Below are positions 10,099 to 15,753 of a stretch of 15,753 bases of DNA, piece after piece (position 1 is the first letter of the stretch; the number at the start of each line of letters is the position of its first letter). A program made the translations under genes and the position numbers. The stretch covers positions 1 to 15,753 of the forward strand of contig CAKTFF010000014.1 in assembly GCA_934553185.1 (NCBI GenBank). The letters run 5' to 3'. The notes below the pieces were generated by a model, which saw nothing but the letters and a program-made list of their open reading frames with translations, did not search any database and was not told where the DNA came from. This stretch comes from an uncultured Devosia sp. (GTDB lineage Bacteria; Pseudomonadota; Alphaproteobacteria; Rhizobiales; Devosiaceae).

Positions 10099-11574
10099 TC
10101 ACTGAAACGCCGTTTCCGCAAAACTGCGCAGCTTGCGCGAATGCAGCCGTTCCGCTGGCTGGTCGCGTAGGATCTCCATCGCTCGCAAACCGATTTGCAG
10201 ATGCCGGTTGACCTGCGTGCGGTAGAAATCGGACGCCATGCCGGGTAATTTGAGCTCGCCATGCAGCGGCTTGTCGGACACGCAGAGCAGCGTTCCATAG
10301 GGCACCCGGAAGCGGAAGCCGTTGGCGGCGATGGTCGCCGATTCCATGTCCAGCGCCACGGCGCGTGACTGGCTGAGGCGCTGGGTGATCTCGGCCTGGT
10401 CCCGCAACTCCCAGTTGCGATTGTCGAAGGTCGCGACCGTGCCGGTGCGCATGATCTTCTTGGTCTCGATGCCTTCGGTCTGGGTCACCTCATGCACCGC
10501 CTGTTCGAGCGCGACCTGCACCTCGGCCAGCGCCGGGATCGGCACCGACAGCGGCAGGTCGGCATCGAGCACATGGTCTTCGCGCACATAGGCATGGGCC
10601 AGCACATAGTCGCCGAGTTCCTGCGAATTGCGCAGACCGGCGCAGTGTCCCAGCATGATCCAGGCATGAGGGCGCAGCACGGCGATATGGTCGGTGATTG
10701 TTTTGGCGTTGGATGGTCCAACACCAATATTGACCATGGTGATGCCGCGGCCCCGACTGGCGGTCAGGTGATAGGCGGGCATTTGCGGCGCGCGCACCGG
10801 GGCCGTGCCAGCCACAGAGCCGCCGCGCAGCATGTTGTCAGTCACCACGTTGCCCGGCTCGATGAAGCTCTCGTAATGCGGATGCCCCTGCCGCATATGC
10901 TCCTTGGCGACCCGGCAGAACTCGTCGATATAAAAGGCGTAGTTGGTGAAGATAACAAAATTTTGGAAATGGCTGGCGTCGGTGCCGGTATAGTGGCTGA
11001 GCCGAAACAGCGAATAGTCCACCCGCGGCGCCGTGAAGGCTGAAAGCGGGTAGGGTCCGCCCTTGGGTGGCACAAAGGTGCCATTGGCGATCTCGTCGTC
11101 CGTATTGCCGAGGTCCGGAGCGTCGAACATGTCGCGCAACGGAATGTTGAGCGCGTTCAGCGCCTCGCCATCGATCCGCTCGCTGGCGCTGACGGCGAAA
11201 TGCAGCGGGATCGGGGTGTCCGACTCGCCGATGTCTATCGTGCCGCCGTGGTTTTTGAGGATGACGGTGAACTGCTCCTGGAAATACTGCCGGAACAGGT
11301 CAGGCGCTGTCACCGTGGTGCGGTAAAGCCCTGGCGTATGCAGAAAGCCGTAGGGCAGGGTGCTCTCGTGGCGTGAATAGCTGGTGGAGCGCACTTCGAT
11401 CTGCGGATAGCAGGCGCGCACGCGCCCGTCGGGGACTACGCCCTTGCTCAGGGCCATCAGATGCTCGCGGATAAAGCCGGTATTGCGATGATAGAGCGCC
11501 GCCAGGTGTTCCCACGCCCGCCCCGGGTCGGTGAAAGATTGCTTTTCCATGCGCGGCGGGCTGATCGTGGTCAT
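10099..11574 (-). CDS. amn: AMP nucleosidase
   Basis: This encodes about 491 residues, against 484 in E. coli Amn. Amn hydrolyses AMP to adenine and ribose 5-phosphate in purine salvage and nucleotide balance. The N-terminal regulatory domain includes CYPQIEVRSTSYSRHES and GLYRTTVTAPDLFR. The C-terminal nucleoside-phosphorylase-like domain shows TMVNIGVGPSNAKTITDH, IMLGHCAGLRNSQELGDYV and the purine-site segment ALDMESATIAANGFRF, followed by TLLCVSDKPLHGELKLPG. I chose the ATG at 11574, where MTTISPP begins. An ATG at 11619 and a TTG at 11622 would add 15-16 residues, and none of the three has a strong ribosome site. It is convergent with eno and divergent from folD. Confidence 0.93.
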   Translation of the reverse strand: MTTISPPRMEKQSFTDPGRAWEHLAALYHRNTGFIREHLMALSKGVVPDGRVRACYPQIEVRSTSYSRHESTLPYGFLHTPGLYRTTVTAPDLFRQYFQEQFTVILKNHGGTIDIGESDTPIPLHFAVSASERIDGEALNALNIPLRDMFDAPDLGNTDDEIANGTFVPPKGGPYPLSAFTAPRVDYSLFRLSHYTGTDASHFQNFVIFTNYAFYIDEFCRVAKEHMRQGHPHYESFIEPGNVVTDNMLRGGSVAGTAPVRAPQMPAYHLTASRGRGITMVNIGVGPSNAKTITDHIAVLRPHAWIMLGHCAGLRNSQELGDYVLAHAYVREDHVLDADLPLSVPIPALAEVQVALEQAVHEVTQTEGIETKKIMRTGTVATFDNRNWELRDQAEITQRLSQSRAVALDMESATIAANGFRFRVPYGTLLCVSDKPLHGELKLPGMASDFYRTQVNRHLQIGLRAMEILRDQPAERLHSRKLRSFAETAFQ

Positions 11575-11740
11575 CGCTTCAGAACTTTCATCTCGCAAGC
11601 CCCGGATCGGGATTGCCATCAAGCTCGATTAATCAGGCGAGCGTTAGGGATTTCCCATGACAGCTTACCGACATGGCTTCAACATCATGCGGCAAACAGC
11701 TGGAATTTCACAACGCTGTGAGTGTCGCTTTTCTCGCCGT

Positions 11741-11862
11741 AATTGCCGATCATCTTGCGACCAGTTCATCGGCACGGCAAGCGACCCATGCAGCTGATGA
11801 ACCAGGAATGTCACGCTGGTCGCTTGTCCCCCAAGCCCTCAACAGTGCGGCTGGTCGGCATT
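11741..11862 (+). ncRNA. Structured 5' leader of folD, candidate riboswitch aptamer (unassigned class)
   Basis: Between the divergent amn and folD starts (11575-11951) there is no plus-strand gene, yet the RNA can fold well. The closing stem P1 pairs 11741-11751 with 11853-11862 (10 bp, one bulged T, one wobble). P2 pairs GCGACCAG (11757-11764) with CTGGTCGC (11816-11823). P3 continues directly on the 5' strand, TTCATCGGC (11765-11773) with GCTGATGAA (11793-11801), leaving a 14-base bulge at 11802-11815. A 29-base strand (11824-11852) joins P2 to P1. The P1 3' strand overlaps an antiterminator, which overlaps a terminator. I do not recognise the class: the conserved ZTP (pfl) core GGGTCGTGAC is absent. 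An independent small RNA is the main alternative. In 11575-11740 I see nothing firm. Confidence 0.55.
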
Positions 11863-11873
11863 CCCAGGCCGCA
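11846..11873 (+). promoter_or_regulatory. Putative antiterminator hairpin in the folD leader
   Basis: TGCGGCTGG (11846-11854) pairs with CCAGGCCGCA (11864-11873) over 9 bp with a single bulged G and a 9-base loop. Its 3' strand is the left arm of the terminator. Its 5' strand and loop contain the 3' strand of P1. It therefore cannot coexist with either. Confidence 0.55.
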
Positions 11874-11906
11874 ATGACAGTGATGTCGTTGCGGCCTTTA
11901 TTTTTT
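11866..11906 (+). terminator. Strong intrinsic terminator inside the folD leader
   Basis: AGGCCGCAA (11866-11874) pairs with TTGCGGCCT (11889-11897). The stem continues through one T·G pair and GACA/TGTC to a GTGA tetraloop, 14 bp in all, followed by TTATTTTTT (11898-11906). It ends 45 bases before the folD ATG with no plus-strand gene upstream. It must therefore end either a leader RNA (attenuation) or a small RNA. Confidence 0.9.
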
Positions 11907-11941
11907 GCTCCGCGTTTCCTATTGCTCCATGCACCAACCGC

Positions 11942-11946
11942 GGAGG
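11942..11946 (+). promoter_or_regulatory. Ribosome binding site that fixes the folD start
   Basis: GGAGG lies 5 bases before the ATG at 11952. The frame stays open upstream to 11673, but that part covers the leader hairpins and terminator. This site shows where translation begins. Confidence 0.85.
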
Positions 11947-11951
11947 TTTCG

Positions 11952-12854
11952 ATGACGGCGACCCTCATAAACGGCAAAAGTTTCGCCGAAGGCCTGCGCG
12001 GCCGCATTGCAAGCCATGTGCAGCGTCTCCAGGCCGATCACGGGATTACCCCTGGTTTGGCCGTCGTGATCGTCGGCCACGATCCGGGCAGCCAGGTCTA
12101 TGTGGCTCAGAAAGCCAAGCAGACCGTTGAAGTCGGCATGCACTCGGAAAAGTACGAGCTAGGAGAAACGACATCGGAGGCCGAGGTGCTGGCGCTTGTT
12201 CATCGCCTCAATGCCGATCCCGCCATTCACGGGATCCTCGTTCAGCTTCCCGTGCCCAAACACATCGATCCGCTCAAGATCATCGAAGCCATTGATCCGG
12301 CCAAGGACGTTGATTGCTTTACCCCCGCAAGCGTCGGCAAACTCGTGATCGGCCTGCCGGGTCCGGTCTCCTGCACGCCGCTGGGTTGTCTCATGCTCTT
12401 GCGCGATACCCTTGGCGACCTTGCCGGCCTTCATGCCGTGGTTGTCGGTCGGTCCAACCTCGTGGGGAAGCCTATGGCTCAGTTGCTCCTGCGTGAAAAC
12501 TGCACGGTTACCATGGCGCATTCGCGCACTTACGATCTCCCTGCCGTGGTGCGCGAGGCTGATATCGTCATCGCTGCCGTGGGGCGGCCAGAGATGATTC
12601 GCGGCGACTGGATCAAGCCCGGTGCGACCGTCATCGATGTCGGCATCAACCGCACCGATGCCCCCGAGCGCGGCGAAGGCAGGACGCGCCTGCTGGGTGA
12701 TGTGGCTTATAACGAGGCACGGGAAGTGGCCGGCGCCATCACCCCGGTTCCCGGTGGGGTCGGACCCATGACCATCGCCTGTCTTCTCGCCAATACGGTC
12801 ACCACCGCTTCGCTGATCAACGGCCTCGTGCCGCCGACCGATCTCACCGCATGA
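11952..12854 (+). CDS. folD: Bifunctional methylenetetrahydrofolate dehydrogenase / methenyltetrahydrofolate cyclohydrolase
   Basis: The product has 300 residues (288 in E. coli). FolD converts 5,10-methylene-THF to 10-formyl-THF through the methenyl form, with NADP+, and supplies one-carbon units for purines and formyl-Met. The N-terminal domain has [11 protein letters not shown] with the catalytic Lys54, then [24 protein letters not shown] departs from the usual DVDGFHP, a Cys replacing Gly and a Thr replacing His. The Rossmann domain has [26 protein letters not shown] and [14 protein letters not shown] probable attenuator precedes the gene, so its expression may respond to a metabolite. 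The stop overlaps the next start (ATGA). Confidence 0.97.
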   Translation: MTATLINGKSFAEGLRGRIASHVQRLQADHGITPGLAVVIVGHDPGSQVYVAQKAKQTVEVGMHSEKYELGETTSEAEVLALVHRLNADPAIHGILVQLPVPKHIDPLKIIEAIDPAKDVDCFTPASVGKLVIGLPGPVSCTPLGCLMLLRDTLGDLAGLHAVVVGRSNLVGKPMAQLLLRENCTVTMAHSRTYDLPAVVREADIVIAAVGRPEMIRGDWIKPGATVIDVGINRTDAPERGEGRTRLLGDVAYNEAREVAGAITPVPGGVGPMTIACLLANTVTTASLINGLVPPTDLTA

Positions 12855-13399
12855 TCGACGGCAGCAGCCATGATCCCGGCGGGCGCGTTCGCCTGCCGCT
12901 CTTGCCCGGTGTGAATGGCGATGCGCAGTTCAGCGATCCCCAACACCGCCAGATCATGCGGCGCTGGCTCGGCGACACTTTTCCGGAACGCTATATCCTC
13001 TTCATCGGCATGAACCCGTCAACCGCCGACGCCACGGTCAATGACCCCACCTGTGCGCGCGAATGGACCTTTGCTCAGCGCGAAGGCTACGAGGCCATGG
13101 CCAAGGGCAATGTGGGGGATTATCGCGCGACCGACCCCAAAATGCTGCTGGCGCCGGGTGTAGTGGCGTGTTCGCCCGCCAACCTGCCTTCATTGCGGGA
13201 GGCTGCCGCGCGTGCCGAAAAGGTTGTTCTTTGTCACGGCAAGCTCAACAAGGCGCTGGCGCAAGCAGGCAAGGAACTGGTCTCAGCGCTGCGCATGGAT
13301 GGGATCGCGCTCTGGTGCTTCGGCATCAATGGCGATGGCTCTCCAAAGCACCCGTTATATCTGCGGCTGGATACGCCGATCGTACGGTTCGAGGGCTAG
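12851..13399 (+). CDS. DUF1643 domain protein of unknown function
   Basis: This 182-residue protein has no signal or membrane segment. Features matching DUF1643 are [24 protein letters not shown] (given here only as the conserved MNPSTADxxxxDPT core) near 51-65, the downstream RATDPK motif, and a C-terminal [15 protein letters not shown]. The family is widespread in bacteria and phages. Its MNPS core suggests a small α/β enzyme, but no reaction is established to my knowledge. The start overlaps the folD stop by 4 bases (ATGA), so it is translationally coupled to folD and should share its leader control. This links it loosely to one-carbon metabolism, which is inference only. Confidence 0.88.
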   Translation: MIDGSSHDPGGRVRLPLLPGVNGDAQFSDPQHRQIMRRWLGDTFPERYILFIGMNPSTADATVNDPTCAREWTFAQREGYEAMAKGNVGDYRATDPKMLLAPGVVACSPANLPSLREAAARAEKVVLCHGKLNKALAQAGKELVSALRMDGIALWCFGINGDGSPKHPLYLRLDTPIVRFEG

Positions 13400-13420
13400 T
13401 GCCCGCGTAACGCGCCCTCG
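13390..13420 (+). terminator. Possible hairpin at the end of the folD-DUF1643 operon
   Basis: CGAGGGC (13390-13396) and GCCCTCG (13414-13420) are perfect 7-base arms around a 17-base loop that contains the small GCG-TAA-CGC pairing. The left arm is within the last codons of the gene. There is no T-run, so it is a weak candidate. Confidence 0.35.
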
Positions 13421-13450
13421 GGTGCCACCACTGATCTCTCCCACCCACAA

Positions 13451-13535
13451 TCGCTTCCCTCGGACTTGATCCGAGGGCCTTTCGCCGCTTGTGCCGCACG
13501 GAGAGAGACCCTCGGGTCAAGCCTGAGGGAAGCGA
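13451..13535. repeat. Pair of inverted extragenic palindromic repeats
   Basis: Two 29-base units, 13451-13479 and 13507-13535, are inverted copies matching at 25 of 29 positions, with 27 bases between. Each is itself a hairpin: CCCTCGGA/TCCGAGGG around CTTGA (13457-13477), and CCCTCGGG/CCTGAGGG around TCAAG (13509-13529, one wobble). The CTTGATCCGAGGG-type core is a repeat I know from many alphaproteobacterial genomes. The pair lies between convergent genes, ending 2 bases before the CobW-like stop, and may end or stabilise both transcripts. Confidence 0.85.
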
Positions 13536-13537
13536 CT

Positions 13538-13909
13538 CTAATCCATGCTGACCAACACAAATCGGCGCGCCACGGTATGATCCCGCAGCGCCTGCGCGGG
13601 CAATCTGCCCTCTAGCGCCGCTACAGTAACTGACACGTCCTTGACCGCGCTCGCATCCACGATCACGTTGCTGAATGCCGGACGCAGCCCCTGACGCGCC
13701 TCTTCCAGCAAGTCGAACAGCAATGCCCGAACATCGGTCCGCATCGCACAGGCGATGCAACTGCCGCCGTCCGGATGACCATGACTGGAATTGGCAGGCA
13801 GGCGGAGCAGCGCTGTTTGGCCATCAAGCGCCAGCAACTGCCCAGGCGCGGTGATAAGCGTTACAGCGATAGTGTCGGTGCCCGAAGCCCTGATGAGCGG
13901 GTTTTCCAC
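13538..13909 (-). CDS. Small CobW/COG0523-like protein lacking a recognisable Walker A motif
   Basis: This encodes 123 residues from the GTG at 13909 (a TTG at 13912 is an alternative). GGAG at 13921-13924 lies inside the end of metH, 8-11 bases upstream. Residues about 14-20 (IAVTLIT) resemble the first strand of CobW GTPases, but no GxxxxGKT loop follows. Residues 50-86 (SCIAC, RTDVRALLFDLLEEA, then FSNVIVDAS) align by eye with the CobW stretch GCxCC, xRxDLxxxLxxLL and the FDRxxIETTG strand. Cys51 and Cys54 keep the metal-binding CxxC. The protein stops at about the point where CobW would enter its VVTVVDA strand. It begins 9 bases after the metH stop, so it is probably cotranscribed. It may be a functional mini-chaperone or a decayed remnant. 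Confidence 0.65.
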   Translation of the reverse strand: MENPLIRASGTDTIAVTLITAPGQLLALDGQTALLRLPANSSHGHPDGGSCIACAMRTDVRALLFDLLEEARQGLRPAFSNVIVDASAVKDVSVTVAALEGRLPAQALRDHTVARRFVLVSMD

Positions 13910-13917
13910 CAAAGGTA

Positions 13918-15753
13918 TTACTCCGCCGCTACCATAGCCGGCCCCGGCACATAGTTGAGCACCGGCCCAAGCCAGCGCTCCACTTCGCTCACCGCCATGC
14001 CCTTGCGAGCCGCATAATCGGCTACCTGATCGCGCTCCACCTTGGCGACGCCGAAGTAGTAAGCGTCCGGATGGCTGAAATAAAGCCCCGACACCGATGA
14101 GCCTGGCCACATGGCATAGCTCTCGGTCAGCCGTACGCCGACATGCTGCTCGGCATCAAGCAGCCGGAACAGCGTTGTCTTTTCGGTGTGGTCGGGCTGG
14201 GCAGGGTAGCCGGGTGCCGGGCGAATGCCCTGGTAGGTTTCGGCCAGCAACTCGTCCGGAGTCAGCCTCTCATCTGGCGCATAGGCCCAGAGGTCGCGCC
14301 GCACATGCTGATGCATGTATTCGGCCATCGCTTCGGCGAAGCGGTCCGCCAAAGCCTTGACCAGAATGGCCGAATAATCGTCATTGGCTCGTTCGAACCG
14401 CTCGGCGATCGCCACCTCTTCAATGCCCGCAGTCACCACGAAGCCGCCGAGATAATCCGGGTTGCCATGCGGCGCCACAAAGTCGCTAAGCGCCATGTTC
14501 GGCTTGCCGTCACGCTTGCCAAGCTGCTGGCGCAAGGTGAACAGCGTTGCCAATTGCGCCGTGCGCGCCTCGTCGGTCCACAACTGGATATCGTCGCCTG
14601 CGCTGTTGGCTGGCCAGAAGCCCACCACAGCCCGTGGCTTGAACCACTTATCGTGCACGATCTGCCCGAGCATACGCTGAGCATCCTCGAACAAGGCCCG
14701 CGCCGCTTCGCCCTGCCGCTCGTCTTGGAGAATGGCGGGGTAGCGCCCTTTGAGTTCCCAGGTCTGGAAGAAGGGCGTCCAATCAATGTATGTCGCCAGC
14801 GTCGCGAGGTCGAAGTCGTCGAACACGCGTGTCCCGAGGAATGTAGGACACGGCGGCGTGTATCCGTTCCAGTCCGGCTTGAAGGCATTGGCCCTTGCCT
14901 CGGCGAGTGGCACCCGCCGCTTTTCGCTTTCCGCCCGCTCATGAGCGGCTGCCGCCTTGGCATATTCGGCACGGATATCGGCGATGAAGCTGACCTTGGT
15001 GTCTGCCGAAAGCAGATTGCCTACAACCCCCACAGCGCGGCTGGCGTCATTGACGTAAACTGCCTGACCAGCCTGATAGCGCGGGTGGATCTTGACTGCC
15101 GTATGCACGCGGCTGGTGGTCGCCCCACCGATCAGCAGGGGTATGTCGAAGCCCTCGCGCTCCATTTCGGCCGCGACATGCACCATTTCGTCCAGCGATG
15201 GCGTGATCAGCCCGGACAGGCCAATGATGTCCACATCGAGCTCGCGCGCCGTCTGCAGAATTTTGGCCGTGGGCACCATGACGCCAAGGTCGATGATCTC
15301 GTAATTGTTGCACGAGAGGACAACGCCAACGATGTTCTTGCCGATGTCGTGGACATCGCCCTTGACCGTCGCCATCAGCACCTTGCCCGCGCTCTGGCGG
15401 CCCGCCGCATCGCCGTCCGCATTCTTTTCCGCCTCCATATAGGGCAGCAGCAGCGCCACGGCCTGCTTCATCACCCGCGCCGATTTCACCACCTGCGGCA
15501 GGAACATCTTGCCCGAGCCGAACAGGTCTCCGACAATGCTCATCCCCGCCATCAGCGGGCCTTCTATGACATGGAGCGGTCGCGGCAGCTTTTGGCGGGC
15601 TTCCTCGGTGTCGGCGTCGATATATTCGGTAATGCCATTGACCAGCGCATGCGCGATTCGGTCCTCCACCGGCTTTTCGCGCCAGCTCAGGTCTTTGGCG
15701 GCCACTTCCTTGCCCGCTGCGCCGCGATAGCGCTCTGCCAAGGTCAGCAAACG
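13918..15753 (-). CDS. metH: Cobalamin-dependent methionine synthase, C-terminal half
   Basis: The last 611 residues are present; the gene runs off the right edge, so the homocysteine and methyl-THF domains are missing from view. MetH transfers a methyl group from 5-methyl-THF to homocysteine through cob(I)alamin. The visible part has the helical cap ([21 protein letters not shown]), then the B12 Rossmann domain with the axial-ligand motif [12 protein letters not shown], followed by VMVPTAKIL and [16 protein letters not shown]. The AdoMet reactivation domain comes last, with [33 protein letters not shown] and [16 protein letters not shown]. The reactivation domain is complete, so this is the self-repairing form of the enzyme. 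The CobW-like gene follows after 8 bases. Confidence 0.97.
   Translation of the reverse strand, partial: RLLTLAERYRGAAGKEVAAKDLSWREKPVEDRIAHALVNGITEYIDADTEEARQKLPRPLHVIEGPLMAGMSIVGDLFGSGKMFLPQVVKSARVMKQAVALLLPYMEAEKNADGDAAGRQSAGKVLMATVKGDVHDIGKNIVGVVLSCNNYEIIDLGVMVPTAKILQTARELDVDIIGLSGLITPSLDEMVHVAAEMEREGFDIPLLIGGATTSRVHTAVKIHPRYQAGQAVYVNDASRAVGVVGNLLSADTKVSFIADIRAEYAKAAAAHERAESEKRRVPLAEARANAFKPDWNGYTPPCPTFLGTRVFDDFDLATLATYIDWTPFFQTWELKGRYPAILQDERQGEAARALFEDAQRMLGQIVHDKWFKPRAVVGFWPANSAGDDIQLWTDEARTAQLATLFTLRQQLGKRDGKPNMALSDFVAPHGNPDYLGGFVVTAGIEEVAIAERFERANDDYSAILVKALADRFAEAMAEYMHQHVRRDLWAYAPDERLTPDELLAETYQGIRPAPGYPAQPDHTEKTTLFRLLDAEQHVGVRLTESYAMWPGSSVSGLYFSHPDAYYFGVAKVERDQVADYAARKGMAVSEVERWLGPVLNYVPGPAMVAAE

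Noticed and set aside
11791..11830. CTGATGA followed by a stem, reminiscent of a hammerhead ribozyme core
   Set aside because: The required GAAA after stem II is missing (CGCTTG is found), and the bases are better used in P2 and P3.
11741..11865. ZTP (pfl) riboswitch ahead of folD
   Set aside because: The class often precedes folate genes, but the conserved GGGTCGTGAC and CCACCGGGG-type elements are not present.
11673..11951. 93-codon in-frame extension upstream of folD
   Set aside because: It has no conserved FolD sequence, covers the leader hairpins and terminator, and the GGAGG at 11942 plus the canonical N-terminus place the start at 11952.
13910..14110. N-terminal extension of the CobW-like ORF to 14110
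   Set aside because: That part overlaps the end of metH and is Gly/Arg-rich shadow sequence; the CobW-like similarity starts only after the metH stop.

Overview
The window is ordinary, dense chromosome from a GC-rich alphaproteobacterium, most likely of the order Hyphomicrobiales (Rhizobiales). The basis is gene order (ppiD-trpE-trpG facing away from tpiA-secG-pyrG, with eno nearby), protein style (a SecG with a long Pro/Ala tail, a DUF4169 protein, a full-length-type MetH C-terminus) and alphaproteobacterial palindromic repeats. A Devosia-like genus is possible, but this is inferred from general resemblance and no search was run. No mobile element, tRNA, rRNA or CRISPR array was seen.

Layout. 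1-3531 (minus): a tryptophan block read leftwards, ppiD-like chaperone, trpE, then the first 20 codons of trpG. 3532-3656: divergent control region. 3657-6947 (plus): tpiA (forced TTG start), secG, a strong terminator, pyrG and a 58-residue DUF4169 gene overlapping the pyrG stop by one base. 7009-8088 (plus): Gfo/Idh/MocA oxidoreductase, ending at a hairpin shared with the convergent VOC gene at 8126-8557 (minus). 8721-9998 (plus): eno with a textbook terminator, followed by a long palindromic repeat and the convergent AMP nucleosidase gene amn (minus, to 11574). 11575-11951: a 377-base stretch without a gene. Its right-hand part holds the most interesting feature, a structured leader with alternative antiterminator and terminator hairpins just before folD; in 11575-11740 I see nothing firm. 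11952-13399 (plus): folD and a DUF1643 gene joined by an ATGA overlap. 13451-13535: a pair of inverted palindromic repeats. 13538-15753 (minus): the C-terminal half of metH followed by a small CobW-like gene that keeps a CxxC motif but has no recognisable nucleotide-binding loop.

How the genes fit together. Most are housekeeping: glycolysis (tpiA, eno), CTP synthesis (pyrG), protein export and envelope folding (secG, ppiD), Trp synthesis (trpE, trpG), purine salvage (amn) and folate/B12 one-carbon metabolism (folD, metH). The best candidate for something undescribed is the folD leader at 11741-11906. Its closing stem, an antiterminator and a terminator share strands in the nested order typical of a transcription-terminating riboswitch, and I could not match it to a known class by eye. 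Second is the degenerate CobW-like gene directly after the B12-dependent metH.
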